From: Acanthosepion lycidas
Lineage: Eukaryota > Mollusca > Cephalopoda > Sepiida > Sepiidae
DNA: 64,000 bases
NCBI GenBank assembly: GCA_963932145.1
Contig: OZ010573.1
Coordinates: 21,484,691-21,548,690 of the forward strand
Direction of reading: 5' to 3'
Position numbers and translations under genes: made by a program. Of this stretch, positions 53,257 to 63,360 are shown in pieces (the first letter of the stretch is position 1; every line of letters starts with the position of its first letter). The notes beneath the pieces are model-generated. The model ran no database searches, was not told where the DNA came from, and saw only the letters and a program-made list of their open reading frames with translations.

Positions 53257-53612
53257 TACAGGCTATAATATATAGATATGAGAATGGTCATGGCGTTGTA
53301 GTCATTCGATACACATTGGTCTGCTGACAATAGGAACATTATTTTTAGTTGATTGAAAAGCATCACAAATAGAAAATAGCGTGCTACCATGAAATTTGAC
53401 AGCTTACTTTTATCGAGATTAAAACTCACTGTTATTTGCTAAGTAACTTAACCTTGGTACAAGGCCTCAAGTACGGGCTCTCATTGAGGATGGGATTTAA
53501 TATTAACAATCTACAAGTACAGATTGTTGAACCTAGCACCATGATTAGATACTCGTAGAAGACAGACGGTTGGCGCTAAAGAAACATTTATCTGTTTCAT
53601 TCGTTAACTGTA

Positions 53613-54355
53613 AAACCTGGCATTGATAAATAAAAACAAACTCGGTTTTAGTTTTTAAAATAAAAATAAAAATTCGGTATTATTTACGAAAACAAAAATC
53701 TAGTATAAATTGTAAAAATGAAAATAAAATCTGGTATTAATAATTAATACCTGATTTTTATTTTTATTATAAAAACAAAATCCCGTATTACCGTAATTCC
53801 CCATGTATAATACGACTTCATCCATAATATGCACCCCTAAAATTGTGCTGAAAGTGTGGGAAAATGCTTCTACTCACGCATAATACGCACCCCTTGTTTG
53901 GTAATCAAACCCTACAAATTGTATCACTCCAATTTCATTACGATCAGCGTTTCTTACTCTTATAAAAAATGGTTTTAAACATAGAATAATATCATTCTAA
54001 TTTAGTTTTATGATAATTCTTATTTTATTTTACATTGTATTTGTTATCCTTATGGGGTCGCAATCGCCGAATTTTAGTGTCAAATTGTCGTATGTTTGTG
54101 GCGAGTAGTCCTTTCGCAACTGAAATCGACCTATGAAACGACAATTTTTTAAAGATTTTTTTGTAGTTGTGCCTAATACGCACTCATAATTTTGCTTATT
54201 ATTTTTTAGAAAAAAATGTGAATAGGGAATTACGGTAATTATCAACATCGGATTTTCATTTTCATTTTTACAATTAATACCGGATTTTTATTTTTAAAAA
54301 TAATACTGAATTTTTATTTTTATAATTTAAACCAGATTTTTATTAAATAGAAATA
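53613..54355. repeat. AT-rich inverted/tandem repeat flanking a TIR element
   Basis: 53613-53789 repeats a ~28-bp unit (CGGTATTA then AATAAAAAT) about five times, and 54237-54355 carries the same unit in inverse orientation (AATACCGGATTTTTATTTTT). The element at 53790-54236 lies between them. The arms could pair over more than 100 bp. Confidence 0.65.
53790..54236. mobile_element. DNA-transposon-like TIR element, 447 bp
   Basis: Ends ACCGTAATTCCC and its inverse GGGAATTACGGT, 12 bp perfect. The interior has inward words ATAATACGCACCCC and TAATACGCACTCA near opposite ends. No transposase. The superfamily is not clear. The flanks are too simple to show a target duplication. Confidence 0.6.
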
Positions 54356-54625
54356 AAAAAAAAAGTAGTAATTATGGACTTTCAACTATGGTATTTAGAC
54401 TTTATGAATTTAAGCGCAGTATTGGCAGTAAGGTCTCATCATTTTACAGTTGAAATGGCCATGTTCTACGATAACTGTTTCTTCTCAAGCACTTCTCGCT
54501 TGAAGAAATCTCTTCCAGCTTCTTGCAATCCCAGTCAACTTTAATCATCAAAAATTTAAATGTAATGTCAATCGTTATCATTTGCCTTCTTAAATTTTGT
54601 TCTTTTATTGTCTTTTCTCCTTAAT

Positions 54626-54970
54626 CCTTTGAGCCCAGCATCCCTGAACAATTTTGACCCTTCTGCCTTATCTACTGAATCAAAATTCGCAAATAATTGG
54701 TATGTAATGTTTCACGGTAGATATAAAAATAGTTACAAGTGTTTACCCACCGTTCAACCGGTATGTGAGAATTAACTTATTAGGTTGGTGGAAAAATAAT
54801 GACGCAATAATGTCGTTTTTTGACGTATTGTTTAACGTCAAAAAACGTCATTATTACGTCATTATTTTTCCACCAACCTAATATTTTTCTCTACCACTGT
54901 TCAACCGTTGGCTGGACAATACGTCATTTTTTTCTACCCCCGGTAAACCGGTGGTCAGGGATCCAAGGGG
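54626..54970 (-). mobile_element. piggyBac-like MITE carrying a nested mariner MITE
   Basis: Second copy of the element at 5591-5790, inverted. TTAA lies at 54622-54625 and the left end is TCCTTTGAGCC; the right end is the inverse of CCCCTTGGATCCCTGACC. It shares ATTGGTATGTAATGTTTCAC and ACCCACCGTTCAACCGGT with the first copy. About 40 bp of extra internal duplication and the nested MITE make it longer. Confidence 0.75.
54780..54881. mobile_element. MADE1-like mariner MITE, 102 bp, nested
   Basis: TTAGGTTGGTGGAAAAATAA to its inverse, flanked by TA (54778-54779, 54882-54883). Both ends share the change GTGG/CCAC relative to GTGC/GCAC in the other copies, so the arms have stayed complementary. 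Confidence 0.95.
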
Positions 54971-54979
54971 TAATTTATC

Positions 54980-55780
54980 TAGCACTAAATAACCCTCACG
55001 TCTTAGTGGCTTTATTTATTTAAATGATTAAAAAAAATAAACAAAAAATAAACAAAAACAGCAAGTCAAGATAACATGAAACAATAATAAGATTTCACGG
55101 CATAAAATCAAACTTAATACCTAAAAATAGCTGTGTTTTTAAAAGGGAATGGTAAATTTTGGCGATGTGACGCAAAACAAACATACGCTGCGTTACTATG
55201 GCAACCGAGTGAGAAGACGAAAATTAGAATTTTTCACTTTTCAAGATTCTGATAATAGGAAAGTAACTTTACCTCAGCAAGTTAATTTTCTTATCTGTGT
55301 CCTTTTTTTTTAGGATTTGAATTATATACTTTTTGTTTGTTCCATTGTTGCTTGAAATATTTTTTTAGTTTAAGAATTACAGTGTACGTTATACGCGTGG
55401 TGACGACTACGCCCGTTACAAAAAATAAATGAAGTCGTATAAAACAGGCGACGGCATCAAATGAATTTCCCGTGGTTTATGTCAAGCTGAATACCTAAAG
55501 CTTCGTCGCAAATAATTTGTATTTACTGAAATCCCCTGATGTAAGCGTTGTCGTTATAAAAAAAGAAACACACTGTATAAAAGAGAAGCAGCAGAACTAC
55601 AGTTTATTCCTCATTTTCTTGTCTTGCGTATAGAGTTGCTTCATTTCCAGTGTTTAAACTTTTTAAACACAACATTACAAGATTAGCATTGTCACAACAG
55701 TAGAGAAATTAAAAAGAAGGCTGGAGATGGCCGGAGAATTATCACCGTCTATTTAGTTTTCATCGTGAAATGTTTGGGGT
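54980..55780. other. No gene; isolated X-box-like site
   Basis: GTTACTATGGCAAC at 55192-55205 fits the RFX X-box consensus (GTNRCC-N-RGYAAC type) fairly well. A TATAAAAG word occurs near 55576. No exon follows that I can identify. Confidence 0.3.
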
Positions 55781-55786
55781 TTGACA

Positions 55787-56005
55787 CCATCACAACTAAC
55801 ACGGAATACCTTGTAATTATGCAGCCATATTGTATTTTAGTTGGGGGGGGATATGTGACGTTTTGTTGATGTTACTGTAACGTTGAATTAATTTTCTTAA
55901 TCCTAACTCACAACTAACATAGAAGATTTTTTTCAACATTACAGACGGGTTATATTTTGATTGGTGGATATGTGACTTCGTGGCGACCTTATAACGTTAC
56001 AATCA
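55787..56005. repeat. Two-copy diverged tandem duplication, ~120 bp
   Basis: Both halves run CACAACTAACA, GG or AGAAGATT, CATATT or TATATT, TT.GTTGG.GGATATGTGAC, then AACGTTA. Divergence is high. Confidence 0.6.
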
Positions 56006-56027
56006 CTATTTATCTGATTCCAAACTA

Positions 56028-56107
56028 TTAGGTTGGTGCAAAAATAATTTCGTTTTCTAACATATGTTACTATGTGAGAAAACGAAATTATTTTTGCACC
56101 AACCTAA
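56028..56107. mobile_element. MADE1-like mariner MITE, 80 bp form
   Basis: TTAGGTTGGTGCAAAAATAA to its inverse, with TA on both sides. At exactly 80 bp and with a different core (ATTTCGTTTTCTAACATATG) it is a separate subfamily from the 100-102 bp copies. Confidence 0.95.
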
Positions 56108-56109
56108 TA

Positions 56110-56910
56110 ACTGCTCATTCTCAATGTTGTCGTAACGTTATAATAACGCTGCAAAGTGATGTAGCTGAAAAATTCTTTAGCTGAAAATATCAGAATAGGA
56201 TTTCTTCACTGAATCCTTATCGATGATATAAAATTTCTTTCGTATTTTTAAATCGAGAATTACTATTTCAGATGATGAATGAACTTTCTAATATCTCATT
56301 CATTTTCTGTTAATGCAACGTTACAAGATAACGGATTTTCGACGTTAAAATTGCGAGCACGTTGTGAAAAGTTTTCAAAAATCGTAACACTGCAGAAACA
56401 TTGTAACATCATTTTGTTAGCTGGTATTATTAAGACAAGTACGAGCATCATCATAGACATAATATTCATGATCATTCTGCTATCACCGCATATATCCGCT
56501 TCCTCTCCATCATCATCACATTCAACATCATTAGCATAGCAAATATTAACGTATTCATTGAATTATTGTTTTTTTTTCACAACATTTAAGCCGCAGTGTT
56601 TTTCGTAATTCGTTAGGTGCAAAATTGGAGAGTCAGCAAGTCTTTTTGTTTTTTAGGAATCTCGTTCCAACTGAAGAAGTTGCGATATTTAAAACGAGAT
56701 ATAGTAGGATCTTGTGACAGCGGCTTGGCTATAATAATCAATACGCAAGGAATCATTCTAAAATCAATAAAGGGAATACAGGAGATTTGAGTAAACCACA
56801 GGAGGGGATGTGGAGGAATTGTTAAGAATATTGTGGAAGAAGATGGAAACCTGAAAAGAGTTGGTCTTATTCAATCTCCGATGACAGCTAAGTGTGAACA
56901 TACAACGGCG

Positions 56911-56915
<5 letters not shown>
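56110..56915. other. No feature recognised
   Basis: AT-rich; the 86-codon frame at 56279-56539 has no recognisable domain. Confidence 0.45.
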
Positions 56916-56919
<4 letters not shown>

Positions 56920-56974
<55 letters not shown>

Positions 56975-56988
56975 ATAATAATAATAAT
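56920..56988. repeat. (AAT)n microsatellite
   Basis: More than 20 units with one interruption. Confidence 0.95.
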
Positions 56989-56993
56989 TCCTC

Positions 56994-57135
56994 AGATTAA
57001 TTGGAAAAGGTTCCTATAGACTCATTGAAGGGATTCTAGTAGCCCATGCCTTAAAGAAATACAAAAAAAATATACTCACAAGTACAGTTAACATACGAAG
57101 AGCTTTATATATGAAAAATGTGTGTGATAGTTTTT
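56994..57135 (+). mobile_element. R2/NeSL-like LINE 3' end fragment
   Basis: The plus strand reads LIGKGSYRLIEGI, then ILTSTVNIRRALYM. This corresponds to the end of a non-LTR ORF of the kind IPVVIGALG...L...L..I......QK..L.GTA.ILR..L. It is homologous to 62218-62420. Confidence 0.6.
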
Positions 57136-57284
57136 TTTTTAATTTTTTTATTTATAAAAATGATCAGTAGAAAATATCATGAAGCCATTTCTGACCTTAG
57201 GTCTCTGGTTGGAATCCGGAAGAAATTGTGTATACAACAAAGGAAATAGTAATAATAATCTATCTATATTTCTCAAGAACACAT

Positions 57285-57560
57285 GACATAGTTACATCCA
57301 GTGACAAGACCCAAAGAGTGTGAGTTCAATACCCGGTTAAGGCAGTGGAGAACTTGGAGAGGGGAATTAACAGGAGATAACTGATAACTGACATCCATTA
57401 AACATGGCATGTGGAACTAGAACAGTCCACCCCAGTGAGCGAAATAAAGGGTTCAGTTCGACATTCCAACCACCTGAAGAAGGCGTACAACGGCCGAAAC
57501 ATTGTAATAAATATGGCGACAAAGATGAGGAAAATAGTTCGAATAATGTAAATAATAATA
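57285..57560 (+). mobile_element. Second tRNA-derived SINE family, with hammerhead-like core
   Basis: The tRNA-like head ends in box B-like GTGTGAGTTCAATACCCGG. The body runs GGAGATAACTGATAACTGAC, then TGAGCGAAATAAAGGGTTCA, ACCACCTGAAGAAGG, GCCGAAACATTGTAATAAAT and ATGGCGACAAAGATGAGG. Other copies are at 63000-63320 (minus), 60215-60312 (minus) and 32590-32885. Confidence 0.75.
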
Positions 57561-57667
57561 GCAATTTCTAAAAAGCACACCCCTTACCCTGTAAAGAGAT
57601 TTATCCATTTAAGTATTTTTAATATCTGTCTTTTGTTAAATTAAGTGGAAACAACAAAAATAATATC

Positions 57668-57732
57668 CTTCACTTGCCCTACGCCGTTGGTCATGATCCT
57701 ATTCGCTTGTCCTACGCCGTTGGTCATGATCC
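57668..57732. repeat. Two-copy tandem repeat, ~33 bp
   Basis: CCTACGCCGTTGGTCATGAT occurs twice in succession. Confidence 0.95.
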
Positions 57733-57734
57733 GT

Positions 57735-58375
57735 TATGTGATTATAAAACAAATACAAGTCAAAAAGAAATTTGTAAAAATAATAATGATAGATGTTGCA
57801 GACTAGCCGACAAAAACACATAGACCTCGAGATAGAAATCTGTAAAATGTGACAAATCAAGACAACCATATTCCCTGTTGAAATTGGGGCTTTGGGAATT
57901 ATGTTATAAGAACAAAAATATAGGGATCGGACTAATGATTCAATGAGTTAATGATTGAATAAGCTACTTGGAACATCAACAACTTTAAAATATCCTTGGA
58001 AATTACCCTATTATATATTTAAATATCTGAGCTTAACAACTTTAACAAAATGTTAGAATAGTAATCATAAGTAGGAATGAACTTCATTATTTAAAGAAAT
58101 AAGAGGGTACAAACCGAAAGATTTGAATTTGACAAGTTTTCCCATTTCACTGAAGCAGATATTAAACACATGAGTGTTATCGCCTCCTCTTTCTTTCTCA
58201 AAAACCAAACAGCATCTCTGATATCCCGTCTTTCCTCGCAATCAAAACAGAATAGTCCATTATGAGGTATTGGTATGGCGTCACGTACGGGCTAACTGAC
58301 TAATTAACTAAGGAAAAAACATAATAACTAATAGCACTCGTGAAAATTTCACGGGTTTCCTGTTTGAATTTTGTT
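57735..58375. other. Mostly featureless; one small LINE scrap
   Basis: 57870-57915 reads IPVEIGALGI on the plus strand, a scrap of the R2/NeSL-like LINE family. The rest is AT-rich. Confidence 0.45.
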
Positions 58376-58380
58376 TTCTT

Positions 58381-58384
58381 TCCT

Positions 58385-58416
<32 letters not shown>

Positions 58417-58417
58417 T
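58381..58417. repeat. (CTTT)n microsatellite
   Basis: About nine TTTC units. Confidence 0.95.
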
Positions 58418-58469
58418 GATATATCTTTTCCGTCAATTAAAATGGAATCACGGCCATGAGTCTCGTGAC

Positions 58470-58735
58470 TCATTAGTCTTAGGGGCACCACATGTACACA
58501 GTAGAAATGGTGTGTCTTGGGCAAGATAGCTCAACCCTTTCCAGGCTGGTTTGAATTCAGAGTTTTTCTTCTCCTAGACCGGTTTCCACCCAAGGCAACT
58601 GGTCTGTCCTGCTATTTATCCATAGCTTTGTAGGGCGGAGAGGAGAGGATTCCCAAGTAAATATAATGAATTCGGCTAGAATTCGAACTCGGCTCTCCGA
58701 TTTCTCAATCCATCACACCACCGTGCCTAAATAAA
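58470..58735 (-). mobile_element. tRNA-derived SINE, GAATTCAAACC tail type
   Basis: On the minus strand: GCACGGTGGTGTGATGGATT (head), GGAGAGCCGAGTTCGAATTC (box B), a shortened body, then GACCAGTTGCCTTGGGTGG, TCTGAATTCAAACCAGCCTG and AGACACACCATTTCTACTG. It matches tails at 280-500 and 36740. Confidence 0.8.
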
Positions 58736-58739
58736 AACT

Positions 58740-58974
58740 GAATAGTCGTATTATTTCTGAGATATTGGCAAGGTGTGACGTACGTACTAATTAAGGAAGG
58801 AAGGTACACGTAGAATACTACTACTACTACTAATAATAATAATACTAATAATAATATGGAGGAAACAAAGAGGAATGCAAATATCTGTTAATCCAAGAGA
58901 CTTCCACAGAAAGATAAGATAAATCTTACGACTGAACTCAATGCTAGTTATCGTATATTTTTAAAATCACTTTA
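58740..58974. other. No gene; short (ACT/AAT)n run
   Basis: A trinucleotide run lies at 58817-58857. Confidence 0.45.
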
Positions 58975-59410
58975 CTCGAAGAAAGCCGATAATGCCATTA
59001 GGCCGCAGGTGATTACAGGGAGTGAAAGAGAACGAGAAGAATTTAGTTAGGAAAAGTGAGGAAAAGGAGAATAAAGAAACAAGGTTCCGGAAGACAGCAA
59101 ATCGCGATTGGAGTTGCATTTAAATTTTTGAATATTGCAGGTGGCAGGGAAGCAAGAAATCGGAGGGGAGTTTCTCAGGCGTGAGGAAGAAATAAACTCT
59201 TAGAGTAGAACGGACGGCTGCATCTAGATAGTTCAACATTAAAACGGTAAGATCTAGTTGCCAATCTAGTAACAAACTTCAATTCACGCAGCCGAGACAC
59301 TAAAGAGAACAGCTCATCAGAACAACTGCTGTGAAAATATTTGTAGAAAAGACAAAAGGAAGAGACGTGACATTGGTCACAAAGTGATTGAAATCGAGAT
59401 GTCATTTCAG
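58975..59410 (-). mobile_element. CR1-like LINE 3' end (family 2)
   Basis: A 76-codon minus-strand frame reads SSFCLFYKYFHSSCSDELFS, then TRLATRSYRFNVELSRCSRP and FYSKSLFLPHA. This is the CR1/L2 C-terminal pattern (SLFYRYF.G.CS.EL ... T.R.H.F.V..P.C....Y..SFFPRT). The 3' UTR continues to 58975 and matches the copies at 28705 and 12745. The W-N-S-L-P end is in a different frame. Confidence 0.75.
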
Positions 59411-59740
59411 GATCGAATACATTACAGACACTTCTTTGAATTTTGTAAAGATTATGAATATAAATTTGCTAATATTAAAAATTGTTTATTATAGCATCAA
59501 TATTATCAACTGGACTGTTGCTGAAATAAAGAAAATTGGTTGCAACTTAAAGAAATGAATGACTTTTCATAAGATGCACCATTCAAAGGCAGGTGTTTTT
59601 GATATTGAAATGATAAAAAAATGGCTAGACATAGTGATTAAAAACTACAAAAAAGTCTTCTCATAGATATGGAAGTGACATCGGATAAAGATATATAATA
59701 ATATATTTAAATATCAGGTTTTTAAAATTTGAATTGAAAT
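59411..59740. other. No feature recognised
   Basis: AT-rich spacer. Confidence 0.4.
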
Positions 59741-59744
59741 AATG

Positions 59745-59880
59745 TGGCACTTTAAATCTACTGTTATACCTATAATAATTGGAACACTAGGAACGATCCT
59801 GAACAGGTAGGTACATTAACAAGATCCCTGGTAACACCTGCGTACATGGAATTAAAAATTTCAACGTGTGAAATTACTCA
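59745..59880 (+). mobile_element. R2/NeSL-like LINE scrap
   Basis: The plus strand reads VIPIIIGTLGTILNR followed by TRSLVTPAYMELKI, matching the IPVVIGALG...L motif of the family at 60490-60900. Confidence 0.5.
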
Positions 59881-60210
59881 TCTACTCAGGAGAATATTAT
59901 CAATGTATAGAAAACATAAACACTGTTCATGTTAAGTAACACTTAACATCAGTTTTGGGTAAGCAGAAGGCATAAATTTACCACCTTGTCTTGTTAATAA
60001 TAACCCAGTAAGCGATTGTACGAAACAGAAAGGCAAATATATTAACAACAACAATAATAATAATAATAATGACAACAATAATAACAGCAGCAAAGAAAAC
60101 AATAATAATAATAATAACAACAACAAGAAAACAACAACAAAACCACCACCACCACCACCACCACCACCAATAATAATAATAATGATGTTTATGTAAATTT
60201 CTGAGATGAG
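59881..60210. repeat. Trinucleotide-rich block
   Basis: 60050-60180 is a mosaic of AAT, AAC and ACC units (including a run of nine ACC at 60141-60167). The apparent poly-amino-acid frames are artefacts. Confidence 0.85.
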
Positions 60211-60214
60211 GAGT

Positions 60215-60312
60215 TATCATTATTTTAATTTTCCATATCTGGACAATTGTCCCCATCTTTGTTGTTTATATCACAACGTTTCGACCAGTGTGCCCTTCAG
60301 CCTTCTTCAGGA
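60215..60312 (-). mobile_element. Fragment of the second tRNA-SINE family
   Basis: On the minus strand: CCTGAAGAAGGCTGAAGGGC, GGTCGAAACGTTGTGATAT, then ACAAAGATGGGGACAATTG. It covers only the hammerhead-like region and the 3' part. Confidence 0.65.
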
Positions 60313-60314
60313 GT

Positions 60315-60485
60315 ATATCGATCTGGGTAAACTACAGGGAATTCCGAACAGAATTATTTAATCTAATCCCATAGATATAATATAAACAACAAAAATTAGG
60401 ATAACAGTTCATATATAAAGAGTGTAAATAATAATAATAATAATGATAATATATCAACCTGAAGCAATGGGAGAAAATGATAGTC
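60315..60485. other. No feature recognised
   Basis: AT-rich with a short AAT run at 60428-60442. Confidence 0.4.
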
Positions 60486-60489
60486 ACAA

Positions 60490-60900
60490 TATATGGGATT
60501 TCTTGGTTTACTGAAATCATGTCATTGAAGCCCAAAGACGTTGACTTATTGTTATTGATGAAGAAAATAGCAAGTGTCAATTTATTGATTTTGCTGTTTT
60601 ATACGATACAATATTAGAATCAAAAGAAAATGAAAAGATTGAAAAAATATCAGGATTTGGCTAAGGACTTGAACTTGACTGTTGAAGTAATTCCTGTAGT
60701 TATAGGTGCACTTGGAGCACCACCTAGAAACCTCATAAAGCGCTTAGGGAATATTGTAATTAGAACCAAGATTTTAGACCCCCGGGAAACTGCCACCATT
60801 TACTCTGCGACGATTCTCCGAAAAGCTCTTGAGTTGCGAAGAGTGTTGATGACCCCATGACTCGAGAGCAGATTTTCCATTGCCTACCTCATTGTGCGAT
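60490..60900 (+). mobile_element. R2/NeSL-like LINE C-terminal fragment
   Basis: The open frame 60630-60860 reads KKYQDLAKDLNLTVEVIPVV, then GALGAPPRNLIKRLGNI, TATIYSATILRKALELRRVL. Upstream in other frames are IDEENSKCQFIDFAVLYDT and ESKENEKIEKYQDL. This is the C-terminal segment common to RLE-bearing non-LTR retrotransposons (ID.A.P.D....KE.EK..KYQDL...W....VIPVVIGALG). It is the best preserved of five such fragments in 57-62.5 kb. Confidence 0.7.
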
Positions 60901-60904
60901 ACCA

Positions 60905-61585
60905 TCATAATAATGGTAATAATAATGTCTCTCATTTAGAATTCTGTAAACGACTTGTCTCTGGCAATAGAAACTAATATTATAATTACAAATTAGAAGC
61001 TGCCTAGAAGAACAGGAAATAATTCTTTGTTTTTTTTTAAATAACAAAATTAATGTGAACAGACGCCGCGATCGACTCATTATAAAAACAAAAAAAAAAC
61101 ATGATCTGTTCTAGAAGTTCACAAAGTGGAATGGAAAAAAGTGAACGTCCGTAAAAATATCTGAACTTTGGCAGATAAATTAAAAACTGTGGAATATGAA
61201 GATGGTGATTGAACCCATCATCATTGTTATTGTGGGTCTCGTCCCTTGTACACAAGATGGACCCGTCCAAAGTATACTTATACTACGGAAAGATAGCGTG
61301 AGAAAAAAGTCGAGACAGGGTGTTCACCCAGAGTTATACGAGAGTCCGGAACGGAAAGAGAGATAATTACGGCTTCACTTACAGAGACTTGTACATATAC
61401 TTTTCTACTAACCCGCATTCCTGGACTACTAATCTTCATTTCAACTTTGTATTCTTACGTTTAATACACATATTTCAATTTCTGGCGTTGTTTATTTATT
61501 TGTGCAGGATTCCCTTCCCGGAATCCACAACAACTGATGTGCTTAAAACAGACATATGTCTACGAAATAATTAAAATCATCCTGT
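60905..61585. other. No feature recognised
   Basis: AT-rich. The 84-codon frame at 61320-61574 shows no domain I know. Confidence 0.45.
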
Positions 61586-61587
61586 TG

Positions 61588-62046
61588 GTTTCTTGATTTT
61601 GTTTAGCGGCATATCAACCTCTATGGATTATTTAATGCTGAAATGTAAATATTTTGAACACAATCTTATGGCTTCAACTACAGATAAAATGTTTTACTGG
61701 TGATTTTGCGATAAAATGCATTGTTGGATTTCTGCTATAAATATAATAATAATAATGTTGATAATTTTGCTATAAATAAGTATTGTTGAGCATTTTACTA
61801 TAAATAGGTATTGTTGGTAATTTTTTAATAGAAAAATGTATTGCTGGTATTTTTGCTATAAAAATGTATTTGTATATTTTCATAGACTTTTGTTTTGTTT
61901 GTGACTTTACTATTTATCCATAGCTAGGACCCTAACAGGTGTAACCTGGAAACAACATCAATTAAGAGGTGGTTCCACACTACTCAAAACCTCCCATGAG
62001 GCCTTGCTGCCGGATGTAGTTTATCGTCATACCCAGAACAGATGAC
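61588..62046 (-). mobile_element. SINE-like element with internal array (third copy)
   Basis: On the minus strand: GGGTATGACGATAAACTACA, CCGGCAGCAAGGCCTCATGG, ACACCTGTTAGGGTCCTAGC, then about six array units (AAAATACCAGCAATACATTT and variants), ending in the tail AGCATTAAATAATCC, GATATGCCGCTAAACAAAAT. It is the best copy of the head. Confidence 0.75.
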
Positions 62047-62134
62047 AACATTACTTAAAATCAGCAAGAATACTGAAAGAGTTCTGGTGTATTAAAGAGA
62101 CTTGCTTTATCTCAGTAAAAGCCACCAAACTCAA

Positions 62135-62136
<2 letters not shown>

Positions 62137-62199
<63 letters not shown>
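62137..62199. repeat. (AAT)n microsatellite
   Basis: About 20 units, immediately upstream of a LINE 3' fragment. Confidence 0.95.
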
Positions 62200-62217
62200 T
62201 TTAAAAATCTCAAAAAT

Positions 62218-62420
62218 GTGGCACATGGGAACATCAACAATCCCTGTTGTAATTGAAGCCCTCGGATTGGTTGGAAAAGATTCCAGTAGACTCATTGAAG
62301 GGATTCCTGGGAGTGCCATGCCTTAAAGAAATATAAAAAATTGTTCTCATGGGTACAGCTCACACCTCACGAAGGGCTTTATCTATGTAAAATATGTTTG
62401 TGTTTTTTTTTAATTGATTA
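62218..62420 (+). mobile_element. R2/NeSL-like LINE 3' end fragment
   Basis: The plus strand reads IPVVIEALGLVGKDSSRLIE, with the rest in another frame ending in an LTKGF or RRALS-like segment. It shares AAGATTCCAGTAGACTCATT with 57010-57030 (one or two changes). Confidence 0.65.
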
Positions 62421-62510
62421 ATGGAAGATGTCATGATTCCATCTCTAACCTTACGTCTTTGGGCGGGACCCGGAAAGAAATGTGTACACACCAGAAATTA
62501 AAGGAAATAA

Positions 62511-62512
<2 letters not shown>

Positions 62513-62556
<44 letters not shown>
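62513..62556. repeat. (AAT)n microsatellite
   Basis: About 14 units. Confidence 0.95.
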
Positions 62557-62559
62557 GTC

Positions 62560-62995
62560 TGATGCTACACAAAACCTAATTCTATGGCTTTTGATTTTAA
62601 TTAATTGAACACATATTGTCTGAATTGAAAATATCCTGTTCAGTACCACAGATCTGCGTGTCAGTTGCTTGATCTTAATCGGTTGGCTATGTTCTCTAAC
62701 AACTGATGAGCTGTACATATGTATTGGGGATGACATTATTATCAGGCGTTGAAAACGTTGTTTCTTTGTAAGTTAGAAGGCTGACGTAGCCAAGTCGTAT
62801 CGAGATATTCGGGATCCAGTCGGAGATCAACTGAGCGGAGTGGGTTATTCGCCATCAATCGAACGCAAGAAATTTAATTTTCTGGGTAGAAAAACTTTAG
62901 TGTCATCTACTGAATTTGAAATAAGAAAAATTGCATTGATAGTGTGTAGCCGACGTAAATAAAAAAGATGAAAAGAAAAAATGGAATGATATTGA
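62560..62995. other. No feature recognised
   Basis: AT-rich spacer. Confidence 0.4.
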
Positions 62996-62999
62996 AATA

Positions 63000-63320
63000 T
63001 GTCTATATTTCTGAGATGAGGTATTATGTACATTATTCGGACTATTGTCCTCATCTTTATCGCCATATTTATTACAACGTTTCGGCGGTTGTACGCTACA
63101 GCCCACTTCAGGTGGTTGGAATGTCGAATTAAACCCTTTATTTCGCTCACTGGGGTAGACTGTTCTAGTTCCACGTATAATGAATGTCAGTTATCAGTTA
63201 TCTCTTGTTAATTTCCCTCTGAAAGTTCTCCACTGCTTTAACCGGGAATTGAACTCACACTCTTTGAGTCCTGTCACTGAATCTAACCAACGCCCTTATC
63301 CACTTGCTGAGACATTAAGT
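63000..63320 (-). mobile_element. Second tRNA-derived SINE family, fullest copy
   Basis: On the minus strand: the tRNA-like head (TGTCTCAGCAAGTGGATAAG, GGCGTTGGTTAGATTCAG, box B-like GTGTGAGTTCAATTCCC), the body (AGAGATAACTGATAACTGAC, GAGCGAAATAAAGGGTTTAA, ACCACCTGAAGTGGGC, GCCGAAACGTTGTAATAAAT), and the 3' part (GATGAGGACAATAGTCCGAA, CCTCATCTCAGAAATATAG). Acceptor pairing is lost, as usual in SINE heads. Confidence 0.8.
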
Positions 63321-63360
63321 TTATAATACCTAGAATAATTATAAACTTAATGTCTCAGCA
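63305..63360. repeat. Perfect 23-bp inverted repeat
   Basis: TGCTGAGACATTAAGTTTAT at the left and its exact inverse at the right, with a 10-bp loop. The left arm is the start of the SINE head at 63000-63320, so the right arm is probably the start of an inverted second copy. Confidence 0.95.
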
